Positions 46,591-64,000 of a DNA stretch of 64,000 nucleotides are shown here, piece by piece. A program made the translations under genes and the position numbers. Positions within the stretch are counted from its first letter, which is position 1. Each line of letters starts with the position of its first letter. Origin of the DNA: Erpobdella octoculata. Lineage: Eukaryota; Annelida; Clitellata; Hirudinida; Erpobdellidae. The stretch lies in assembly GCA_963978895.1 (NCBI GenBank), contig OZ022244.1, positions 23,108,031 through 23,172,030 of the forward strand, read 5' to 3'. Under the pieces are notes generated by a model that saw only the letters and a program-made list of their open reading frames with translations, was not told the origin of the DNA and ran no database searches.

Positions 46591-47490
46591 CAGTGTTGTT
46601 TCAGTTAAGCGTAACTTTAACTGAATTTGGTCTATTAACTGAAAAAAGAGATTTAAGTTAAGTACTAACTAAAACTTTAACTGAAAAATAATTTTAACTT
46701 TAATTGTAATACTAATAGTAAAAAAAAGTAGTAACTGTAATACAAACTGAAAAACAAAATGTTTTCGGAAAATCCAATACAGAAATGCGCCAAGATTTTA
46801 TTTCTTTGTTTTTACTTGGTAACCGGACCCACTCGTGTCTTTTATCTCTACTATGATTTGCTTTTTCATCGCTTTATTTGCATTTAACGACATATGAACA
46901 ATGTTAAATTAAATTCTGACCGAAAACAAGAAAATGGTGTTTGACGTTATTTAAGTTACGAACCCTCTACTGATAAAAGCCGGTGCAACGTTTGGGAGAA
47001 AAAGATTCGTAAGCTCACGTGGTCGAAACTTGCGTAGCTCTGTTAAAAAGTAAATCATCTGAGTCATAGACATAAGGAAGTGACAAAAGAACTTAGGTTT
47101 TGGAGACTAATCGCAAAAAGCTAAAGGCCAAGCGCAAACTAATCGAAAATGATATAGGAAACATGGTTAACCAGAATAGCACACATGCCTGCTTTTATTA
47201 ACCAAAAAAGAATGGAATTCAGATGCACAAGAAGTGAAACTGAGACAGCGTTTGCTTAGTAATATCAGTACTGGGTTATATTAATAACTGTTATACTAAC
47301 TGTAATAGTAACTGAAAAAATTATTAACTCTAATATTAACTGGAAAAAATGAAAAAAATTAACTTTAACTGTAATACTAACTAAAAAATATTAAATTGGC
47401 TAACTTTAACTGTAATTCTAACTAAAAAATATTAAAGTGGCTAACTTTAACTGATACTCTAACTGAAAAACCCTAACTGAAACAACACTG
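46591..47490. mobile_element. non-autonomous hAT element, perfect TSD
   Basis: Perfect 17-bp TIRs CAGTGTTGTTTCAGTTA / TAACTGAAACAACACTG, flanked by the identical 8-bp duplication CCATGGTT (46583-46590 and 47491-47498). Subterminal TAACTTTAACTGTAATAC repeats fill both ends. No transposase reading. Confidence 0.9.
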
Positions 47491-47498
47491 CCATGGTT

Positions 47499-48092
47499 AA
47501 TATATGGTCATCTTTCAAATCTTTATTTTCAAAACTTAGAGACATCATTTAAGGGGGACTGGGATCCCTAACTTTCATGTAAACCAATAGTTATTAAATG
47601 TGGGCCCCTGTTAGATTTTTTTCTTTTTAGGTGTTTTTTAATGAGATTTTAGAAGAGAAAAGCAGAAGCTTTTGTATAATTCATATTATGTGATTTCCCA
47701 TTGTTCCAATCCAGTTTTTTAGCTGCAATACAAATAAAAGTTATATCTATCATAGGATGGGACCGTATATAGAAAAAATGCCGTTCCGGTTATAAGGATA
47801 GTTAGTATTATTCATAGCCTGGTCGAGTAGGCTGTCCATAGAAATTAAAAGAAAGATGAGATGCTAAAGAAAATAGGAAGCTAGAAGGTCCACGTCGAGA
47901 ACAGTTATGAACAGTCCAAAGTGGAACGAGATAGGTAACAGATTTTGTATGCGTGAACGCACGATTTACACAAAATAGTGATCTTCTTGCATGCCTGAAT
48001 TTCTTCAATTCACAATCTTATGATTTCTTCTCAGCAAACCGAATAAGCACACTTGATAAGCTTAATCCAACTTTGGATATCGACCCTCTCGT
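47499..48092. other. spacer between two hAT elements
   Basis: No gene recognised. The last 100 bp before 48101 appear to belong to the older hAT relic that continues at 50054. Confidence 0.35.
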
Positions 48093-48529
48093 GGTTGAAG
48101 CAGGCCCGTAGGCAGGATTTAGTTAGTGGGGGGGCTATGAAAAGTAGTAGGGGGGCTACTGACGAACGGGGGCAACGAAGAAGCCTGAGCGCGAGCGGCG
48201 AAGGTGCGAAGCCCCTCACGATAAGGCAATAAGGAGATTCGCCAAAGCATTTTTTAGCATTTGGCACAAAATGGCTTCCAATTTTGGATATCCTATTATG
48301 TGATTTTAGGTTTTCTAAGAGTGGCAATATTGCTGCTCGTAATAACAAAAATTAACAATTTTCACAGGCAATTTTGTCAAATAACAGTATGCTTGTTGTT
48401 ATCCACAATCTTGATTTTTGATGCGGGCATGGTACACCAGCACTGAATCAAATTGTTCAAATTTAATTATTGATTAACACAACCGTTATACTGTTAGAGT
48501 CCACAATACAATAACTTCCTTATTTTATT

Positions 48530-49215
48530 TTTGATAAAAATTTGTACATCTGTATCAAATACCAAGAAATCAACAAAATAAAATTGGATTTAAATATTTG
48601 TCTTGACAAAGATCAAACCACATTATAATAAAATGTACTATTTAGTTTAGCTTCTCATTTTAAGTTACTACACTTACTACACATCCATTCATGTGCTACA
48701 CATAAAACTTGTCATCAGTTTCTAAATAATCTAACTAGAAGATTAGATTATATATCAAGTATATCATTATACTTAAATTGTTGTAAAAATTTTGTGGTGT
48801 GGCAGTAAGCTTTAAATTGTTTCTTCGAATTAATCAGTTCAGCAATATAAGGGTTAATAATAATGCCCTGCACTAAAAAGACTAAATTATGAAAATATTT
48901 TGAATTATTGAGAGTCATTCAAAAATCAAAAACAAAAGTTTGTCAGCTAAGCTGAATTAGCTTCTTTCTCTGTTCTAAAACTGTAAAATTGAAGTTATTA
49001 TAGTATTGTAAGACTTAGTCCACGCACTGATTATGAAACTGATGACAATTTTCATGTGTAAAACATGAATGGATGTGTAGTAGCTTGAAATGAGAAACAA
49101 AATTAAAAAGTGCATTTCATTATAATGTGGGTTGATCATTGTCAAGACAATTACTTGAATCCGATTTTATGTTATTGCATTCTTGGTATTTGATACAGGT
49201 GTACACATTTTCAAC
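48530..49215. repeat. long inverted repeat (foldback) inside hAT
   Basis: Arms of about 230 bp: TTGTCTTGACAAAGATCAAA at 48598 against its complement at 49131-49150, and TACACATCCATTCATG at 48676 against CATGAATGGATGTGTAGTA at 49066. The centre is about 48.9 kb. Similarity is roughly 85 percent by eye. Confidence 0.8.
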
Positions 49216-49236
49216 AAAAATTTTGATAAATTACAA

Positions 49237-49704
49237 TTACAACAAAATGCGACGTGATTGAATAGAAAATTTCTGCAAGAAGGTATCCATATCAATTGCT
49301 TTACAGAACGATTTTCTCTGTGGTCGTAGTACTCGTGTTAGACAAGAAAATGAATTCTCACAAGTGGCAGTCGAGATGCCGAGAGTCATTGCAGCTGAAT
49401 AGTGCCAATGTAAAGTAGGAAATGCATCTTTATGGTCCAGCATAAAATCCATCACTTCCTGGAGACTGCAGCCTGGTTGAAATTTGTTTTTTAGAAACCT
49501 ATTTACAATGAGAGCCTCGTCTGCAATATATTTTTCAACATCGTCATGCCTGTCATGTTTTAGCAGTTGCTTAAACAGTTTAAGGTCGTTGACATCTAAA
49601 AACTTATATGATGTTGGTAGAAGGGCAGACACTGCACAAGTCAAACCTTTAGAAAAACCATCAACAAACCTCTCCATCAACTCTCCTAATATACTGCTCA
49701 ACAT
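49237..49704 (-). pseudogene. hAT transposase C-terminal fragment
   Basis: Open minus-strand reading of 155 codons ending ATTTTTTGA-side at 49237. It contains FPTLHWHYSAAMTLGIST, ATCENSFSCLTRVLRPQRKS and an amphipathic end, which is the hAT dimerisation domain (here ENSFS for ERSFS) of the ZMYM1-like group. The catalytic part is lost. The ATG at 49704 is probably not a real start. Confidence 0.7.
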
Positions 49705-50053
49705 GCTAAAATAAACAGCACGAAGCTGATTCTACTCTGGTGAACACTCTTGTTCATCACTCTGTCCAAGAGTAGACATAACTACAGAATCACGTAGCGT
49801 GCTACTCTGTAACTTTTGCTCTTTTTGGTATAGGTTGTAGCAATGGTTCATCTATTATCTCGACTTCATTCACTTTTTTTATTTAATTTTATTTAATACA
49901 TTTATATTTAAATTGCGGATCGTAACGTCCTAATCATTTGGCTGGCTTAAGTGTAAATAAAGTGAAAAAACCTGCCAAAAATTCTAGTGGGGGGGCTTGA
50001 ATTTTTAGTGGGGGGGCTGCAGCCCTCCCAGCCCCCCGCTAGCTACGGGCCTG

Positions 50054-50270
50054 GGTTGAAGTTGAAGCTGGCACTGCAAAATCGTACGTTTCTTCATTGC
50101 CTTAATTTGGAAGACTTGCGTTTTCACTTAGCAAAAATGCCAAATGCATTTTGCAATTTGATTCGCCTTGCAGATCTTGTTTTGACTTTGCCTGTTACTT
50201 TGGTAGAAAACGAACGAACGTTTAGCTGCATGAAGAGAGTTGTGGCTATGAACGTTTAAGCGATTTGCTT
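50054..50270 (+). pseudogene. older hAT transposase relic, host of the 48101 element
   Basis: Reading EDLRFHLAKMPNAFCNLIRL, ADLVLTLPVTLVENERTFSC, MKRV is again the hAT C-terminal motif. A frameshift at about 50258 follows (RLSDLLVLAILR in another frame). It starts directly at the target duplication, so the 48101-50053 element interrupted it. Confidence 0.65.
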
Positions 50271-50639
50271 GTATTGGCTATTTTACGGTTCTGCGAGTTG
50301 ACATCGAAAAGTTATTGGCATAATATGCGTCAAATTACCGTTTACAGTAGATTTTGATAGTAAAATCCATGTTCACAGAGTCACAGCAGACATCTGGAAA
50401 TGCTCTTATGCTCACTCAGATGCTATGGTATGTGATCTTCCCGTATTTTCTCGGTGTTTTGTGAGGAAAAATAAAACGAGGGTTTTGGATTTTTTTAAAT
50501 TGGCTCCAACTACCCCCCCCCCCACCCCCTGTCATCAGGTTTTTGGGAGAAATAAGCAAATGATGTTATGCAGAAAGCAGATTTTGTGTTTTGTCTACGG
50601 GCGCAGAAGACCCTAGCTACACCCCTGAGTGGGCCTCTA

Positions 50640-50982
50640 AAACATCTTCCCCCCCTTAAGGTTTTGCTGAAATAACGTCCCTGCATTTGAGGTCCTGGAA
50701 ACCAAATTTTCAAAAATTGGTGAAACACTTATTATCTCATTTTTTAAGAAGAATATCGTTACCAAATTTCAAAAGTCCTTTGTTTTTGGTTTTCGAGATA
50801 TTCGTTATTTTAGAAAAACATTTGTTTTCCAGTTTCATTCTCTCAGGAGCAAAATTTTCAAAAATCCTTTCTTTGTGGGTGCTTACGCTATAAAAGTAAT
50901 ATAAGTTCTAAATTTCACGTTTCTAGGATGAGGCGTTTGAGCTCGGCGTTGATTATCAGTCAGGACGTGTTCTTTTGTTAGA
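50640..50982 (-). mobile_element. Helitron 5' fragment, minus strand
   Basis: The minus strand begins TCTAACAAAAGAACACG (50982, preceded by A), then CCTGACTGATAATCAACGCC and the ACGTGAAATTTAGAACTTAT block of the 38082 family, and part of a 157-bp unit. 3'-truncated. Confidence 0.7.
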
Positions 50983-51300
50983 TATATATAAAACTAACCC
51001 ATAAAAACAAAGTTTTTATTATAAATCCTTTATATACGATCCTAGATTTTTAATTACTAATTCCTTTTACAGCCCAGAGCCAAATTCAAAAATTAAAAAT
51101 CCGTTAAAATTTGGTGTTTTTTGAAAAACTGAATTATACAATATCCGATCAAACTGAAATTTTGATAGATTCAATTGTCTCGCAGCCCAAGTCGATGTGC
51201 CAAATTTCAGCTCGATCGGATAACGGGAAGTGAGTTAATTTTGAGACTCAAAGTTTGTGACCGACAGACGGGAAGACAATCGAAAATAATATAAAGGATT

Positions 51301-51500
51301 NNNNNNNNNNNNNNNNNNNNNNNNNNNNNNNNNNNNNNNNNNNNNNNNNNNNNNNNNNNNNNNNNNNNNNNNNNNNNNNNNNNNNNNNNNNNNNNNNNNN
51401 NNNNNNNNNNNNNNNNNNNNNNNNNNNNNNNNNNNNNNNNNNNNNNNNNNNNNNNNNNNNNNNNNNNNNNNNNNNNNNNNNNNNNNNNNNNNNNNNNNNN
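51301..51500. other. assembly gap (200 N)
   Basis: Exactly 200 N: a scaffold join. The true distance and intervening sequence are unknown, and the left flank is repeat-like (AATTTCAGCTCGATCGGATA). Confidence 1.
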
Positions 51501-53060
51501 ATTGACTGAAGCTGAAAAAAAAGAATTTATTAGTTAACGGCTGCAATAATGTTAAAATCCGCTCATATATATCTCAACAGGTTATATTTATTTTAAATAC
51601 TTGTAAGATTATAAATGCTCACAATAGATTTATCACACACTGTTCAACAGCTGCTTTTCGTAAAATCGCTAGTCTTAGTTTTTTGAGTTGTTCTTAGTTT
51701 TTAAGTGTCATGTCTACAGAAAGCATATAACGCTACATGTGGCATGTTAATAAATGTTGACCCGTGGCTTTGAAAAATGTGATATAAAACACAGATTGAA
51801 ATAAAACATGAAGTAATAATAATATTAAAAACCTTCAAAGCATTAACTTAATGAATTTTCCGAGAGTTTTCTGAGATCATCAATTTGGAACAATCGAAGA
51901 GTACCACTTTTATTTAGCAAATGATGCAATTATAAATTGAACAAAACAGCAGCAGATTGATAGGCTGGCTTGAGAACTTTGTTCATGATTTTGTTGAAAC
52001 ACAAAAATACTGCACTTGCTTTCCTTTCTTTCAAATTTCATGCACCTCATATATCAGTGAAACTTTTACAATAAATTGGTGTTGAATGTAAGATTTTCTT
52101 TCAAATGTAATTTTCTAATTTCCTCTGAAAAGTAAAAAATAAAATAAGACCGATAAATTAATTCATAATCTTATAGTCATAACTACTCGTGAATAATAAT
52201 GGTTGTAATGCCATCACATAAAAAAAACTTACTGCCCAAAAAAATTTCTCATTTACCGATAGGCTGATAGCAAGCTCGTCAGTTTAGGAAACCATGATGA
52301 ACATTATTAGATAAGGAACAATTGAAGTCAGAAGCCTTGAAGGATAAATATGAACAATGAATTTAAATTTATTTTTCCAATCTGCAACTCCTTTTTGTAA
52401 AACACAAAATGTTAGAGCATAATGATAATCTTATAATAATATAACATAATTAAACACGTGCAATGCAACAAACGAAACAAATTGAAAGATACACAGTAAA
52501 TCATGATTTTAAAAACTAAAAACAAATTACCAAAGCTTTGCCACTTACTTTTGAATGGGAGATAAGAACAATGAATTTCTAATTTGATTTAATTTTAATT
52601 TGTTAAGTCTGGAACTCTTTTTGTGAAGCACAAAATATCTCTAAATAGAAGAAATTCCACCTGCAATTTATTGATTAGTCCTGAAATCCAAAGTTATCTA
52701 GATTTAAAAAATAAGTTGCTAAAATCAAATATAAAGTTTACCGATAGCAGAGCTGTCGTATCGGAGGTTCGGAAGAGAATGAGCCTCAATGAGCTCTATG
52801 AAATCAAAACAAAGGTATCCGGCGGCACCATAGATATCTATGGGCGGCACTAAACAACACACATATTTATTTAATTTAATATTTATATTTAAAACCTTTA
52901 AAACTTAAGAAAAAAAAATTAAAAATATTTTGTATAATTTAACTATAAATTTATTTTATTTTATTTTGTAGAAAAAAAATTTACTCCAACTTACTACCGC
53001 TGACCAAAACGTTTTTTGTCCATAAAACATCAACGGAGAAACCAATTTATTTAAAATTTT
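51501..53060. other. AT-rich spacer, no assignable gene
   Basis: Two segments (about 52330-52440 and 52550-52640) share AATGAATTTAAATTT / GGAACTCTTTTTGTGAAGCA-type pieces, hinting at an old duplication. An open reading at 52623-52853 has no recognisable domain. Confidence 0.35.
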
Positions 53061-53064
53061 ACAG

Positions 53065-53185
53065 GAACCACCGCTTGAATAAGATACATAAGTGTGCCAA
53101 ATTTCAATTAAATCTGTTCGGCCGTTTACATTTTATGTCCGAACAAACAAACAAACAAACAAACATTTCATTTTTATATATAAGA
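53065..53185 (-). mobile_element. Helitron-like 5' end, minus strand
   Basis: The minus strand starts TCTTATATATAAAAATG after an A (53185), continues (TTTG)n and CGGCCGAACAGATTTAATTG, as usual behind such 5' ends. The 3' end was not identified to the left. Confidence 0.5.
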
Positions 53186-53214
53186 TAAATTGAATTTAAG
53201 AAGTATGAGTTTGC

Positions 53215-53520
53215 CAAAAAAATCTTGCTGTCGTGGGTTCAAATCTCAGTTACAGCGAGGCTTAATTCCGTTGAGCAAGGAATTCACTCACACTGCTCAG
53301 GCCAATTCAGCTTTTCATACTTCACTGGTCGATGAATGAGTAACAGTTTCACGACTGGCGTGTAATAGGGTTCGGCACATTCCGATTTCGGATACACGTG
53401 CGGGTGGCAGGTAACACTGTGTGATCCCATATGCACGAGCAGTTCCTGGCGCTGCTGAAGTGTATTACCCGAAATGGTGCCCTAATGGCATGACATTTTC
53501 CTTTACCCTTTCCTAACGAC
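53215..53520 (+). mobile_element. SINE-like tRNA-derived repeat, degraded
   Basis: A box B-like GGGTTCAAATCTC (53236-53248) is followed by GAGCAAGGAATTCACTCACA, which matches the GCAAGGAGTTCACTCGCA block of the SINE at 54284. Box A is lost. Confidence 0.4.
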
Positions 53521-54283
53521 AGTATAAATGCAGTTTTTAAACGTGCTTGGATGTCAAAATTAAACAAAAACAATTTGTTATTCATGCAGTTATTTAAATG
53601 ACGTTGATGCAGTTAAAAACGATTTTTTTATATTTATAAAAGAATTTTTTTGATAACTCACAATCCATTTTTCAGAGAAGTTTCAAATACCTGTAAAATC
53701 AAACACGATAAAAACTTTAATGTCAGCCTTAAAACCTCTCATGTCGTTTTTGTATATCTATACAGCTAGTTTATTGTTTTTATTTAATGCTGTGCCTGGT
53801 TAGTATTTATTGTAACGTTTGTAGCAAAGTCCAATGGAAATATTTCAGTGTACTTTTTTTACCGTCAACTTCTTATTTACACGTGGACACGTTGTTGAAT
53901 TTTGATTATGTGTTCAATAGAGATCTTTAAACAAGGTTTTACGTGGCTCAAAGAATTGAACAAGTTTTATAGGAAAGCTTTCTTGGCTGTACGACTAGAA
54001 GCGTTTATAAGTGAAGAACTTTTAAAAATAAAAAAATCTTGTACATAATCAGAGGCAAAACAGCAGTTTGCAGTAATTTTATAAAACGTCTGCCCTAATC
54101 TAACCGTACAATTTCTGTCTACTGTCAGTCAATTTGAGTAGTTCAGTGGTTTAGTTTGTCCATTACTTAAAAAAAAAACTAAAAAGGAATTAAAAAGAAG
54201 ATAAGTTAAAAAAAGTTGATTAAGGCATAAAAGCAAAATCAATAGTATGTATATCTTGTCAGAGCGGCAATAGTATGTATATC

Positions 54284-54504
54284 TGGTGGCAGAGCGGCAG
54301 AGCGTTCGCCTGTCGATCGTTGGGTCGGCAGTTCAAGCCTCGCCGGCGTCACCAGCGTAACTCCCTTCAGCAAGGAGTTCACTCGCATTTGCTAAAGGGG
54401 TAGGCGCCTATAAATGGCTGCCTTTGCAAGTACCCTCCCTCTCTCGCCTTGAGCAAGACTTGTCTTGATAAGGCGTATGCTAAATCTCAATAAATCTCAA
54501 TAAA
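54284..54504 (+). mobile_element. tRNA-derived SINE
   Basis: Box A TGGCAGAGCGG (54287-54297) and box B AGTTCAAGCCT (54330-54340) have tRNA spacing. A tRNA-unrelated body (CAGCAAGGAGTTCACTCGCA) and a 3' tail of repeated AATCTCAATA follow. The cloverleaf is not intact, so it is not a tRNA gene. Confidence 0.75.
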
Positions 54505-55744
54505 GCCATTCAAAATAGAGCTCTCCACGGATTAGCTTTCATATTGAGGTTATTAAAACGGACCGAGTCGGCATGGCGAGGCTATGGGTCAAGCCTGGGT
54601 TTTTCTCTAAAAAAACGGGCTGGGCGGAAAATGGCCGAACTACCGACTGGTCGGCCTAACAAAATTAGCCTATGCGAGTTTGAAGGACAGCTTAAATTTG
54701 TTAAAAGGTTTTACAAATTTATTAAACTATTGACCCTGTATTTGCAAGAGATCGGTTTTTTTGCATTAAACTGTATTTCATTATTTACAGGTTTTACTAT
54801 CGATTTTATAGAAACAAAATTGCTGCAGACACTTGTGAATGTAGCAACATAGTATATCGATTGTGCTAGTAGGATTTAATTTCACGAGTTTGCTCTTGGT
54901 ATTTTGTCCTGACACACAATTTAATGCATTACAACATGAGTATATACTGCATTTTGTCTCTTTGGAGAAAATAGAAAAAAAGTAATGGTTGTAAAACTGG
55001 GATGAATTAAAAAAAAGTAAAGCTAAACGAAATGTAAAAATTTTGCAAATTTAGCAGTTTTAAACCCTTCCCAAATAGCGTTCCTGACCACAAATATTTT
55101 ACATCAAAGTTTGATTTTCTACTGAATATCAAGTTGTGCCATGTTTTCAACGGAATTAAGAAAATCTTTGTTTGCTTATAAACCATACGAAACCTTTATG
55201 AAATTTCATTAAACCTAATAATTCTATGATAACTTAATTATACTTTTCTGTAACGCCAACTAACGCAAACTTTCTGAGCTTAAGTTATCCGGTTACGCAT
55301 TCTGCCTATATAATTTGTACAGATTTAGACGGCATCTACTGAACCTAATAGATTAGATACTCAAGCCCCATTTTAAAGAGATCATCCAAACTTATGCAAC
55401 ACGAACCAGTTTGATTTTATGGCTACTACCACAACGAGTTGGATGTTCCCAACTACGGGGACTTGGCTTTACAAGAAGAGAACCATCTACACCTTGTGCT
55501 TGTAGAAGATCGGTTTTTATGCATTAAACTGCATTTCATACTTTACAGGTTCTGAAAGAAAGATAATATTTTATAAAAAAAATCTAAAACACCGAACACT
55601 GAGTAAAATTGTGAATGCATTTTACTGATATCACCAACTAAAATAAATTATTCCAATTTTTCAAGGTTCACGTTTATAACGTTTGCATTATTCGGCGTTT
55701 AATTGTTTCACTCCAAGAAATGTTTTTTCAAAATAGAAAAAAAA
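54505..55744. other. spacer 3' of SELENBP1
   Basis: AT-rich. TTTTTTGCATTAAACTGTAT, TTTCA and CAGGTT recur at 54756 and 55515, a duplicated segment. No gene seen. Confidence 0.35.
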
Positions 55745-63753
<8,009 letters not shown>

Positions 63754-64000
63754 CTTTTTGAACATATTGTTAAAATAGCGATTAAAACATTTTTTATTGG
63801 ATTAGAATATATTAAAATATATTATATTTATTATTATGTATAACTGTAGATTATATATATAAATTTGTTATGAATAAATTGTGGAATTAATTTTTCTATG
63901 AGACATGCTCTAAGAAACACAACTCGCCATATAGGAGAAACAACTTTTACAACTTATATATATGTATATCTAAACAAATAACTAAATAAATAAATAAATA
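63754..64000. other. SELENBP1 upstream intron, window edge
   Basis: Intronic AT-rich sequence. The preceding coding exon(s) must lie to the right of the window. Confidence 0.7.

Larger units (their letters stand above)
48101..50053. mobile_element. hAT element, 2 kb, perfect TSD
   Basis: Perfect 11-bp TIRs CAGGCCCGTAG / CTACGGGCCTG with identical 8-bp flanks GGTTGAAG (48093-48100 and 50054-50061). GTGGGGGGGCT repeats occur near both ends. It carries a transposase C-terminal fragment (49237-49704, minus) and an internal foldback (48530-49215). It is inserted in an older hAT relic. Confidence 0.92.

Noticed and set aside
52623..52853. 76-codon ORF MKHKISLNRRN
   Set aside because: No family recognised, no clear splice context, next to a Helitron 5' end. 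Not enough to call a gene.
54284..54370. Possible tRNA gene
   Set aside because: Box A and box B are present, but the acceptor and other stems do not pair and a SINE body and tail follow.

Overview
This is a 64 kb piece of an AT-rich invertebrate-type metazoan nuclear genome. The genes are split by many short AT-rich introns with GT-AG borders, their proteins are animal orthologues (SELENBP1, TRMT11, METTL25, a PLEKHA5/7-type protein, an ataxin-1 AXH protein), and the DNA between them is packed with transposons and microsatellites. I cannot name the species. One assembly gap of 200 N lies at 51301-51500. No prokaryotic or viral gene was seen.

Layout. 1-12.6 kb is accessory DNA: a Helitron tail, a MITE, a hAT relic, one intact intronless 568-codon ZYG11-like leucine-rich-repeat gene (2435-4141), a 2.5 kb palindrome of two inverted Helitrons (5483-8012), a foldback element (9069-9711) and a non-LTR retrotransposon tail. 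12.6-15.8 kb holds a minus-strand gene with tiny exons that no long ORF reveals: a galactose-binding-like fold followed by a WSC domain, probably secreted. 17.4-22.0 kb is a complete 14-exon TRMT11 (minus strand). It is divergent from a complete METTL25 (23.7-26.2 kb, plus strand), so two methyltransferase genes share a 1.7 kb spacer. 27.2-35.0 kb is a 20-exon PLEKHA5/6/7-family gene (minus strand; 1377 codons plus stop; two WW domains, a PH domain and a C-terminal coiled coil). 35.4-35.9 kb is a (GATG)n array. 37.2-37.8 kb is the first coding exon of an ataxin-1-like gene (plus strand).

38-54.5 kb is again transposon-rich: two Helitrons in perfect head-to-tail contact, a complete 1.1 kb Helitron, three hAT elements with recognisable TIRs and 8-bp target duplications (one nested in another hAT relic), MITEs, and tRNA-derived SINEs. 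55.7-63.8 kb carries nine exons of SELENBP1 (minus strand). Only about the first 58 residues are missing, off the right edge. Its introns carry another Helitron and odd minisatellites.

Exon models were joined by hand. For TRMT11, METTL25, PLEKHA, SELENBP1 and the WSC gene every junction used keeps the frame, which is the main support. The most unusual structures are Helitron rearrangements: an inverted dimer, a tandem dimer, and a recurrent unit with a Helitron 3' end at both outer borders. I did not find a clearly new enzymatic or defence system.
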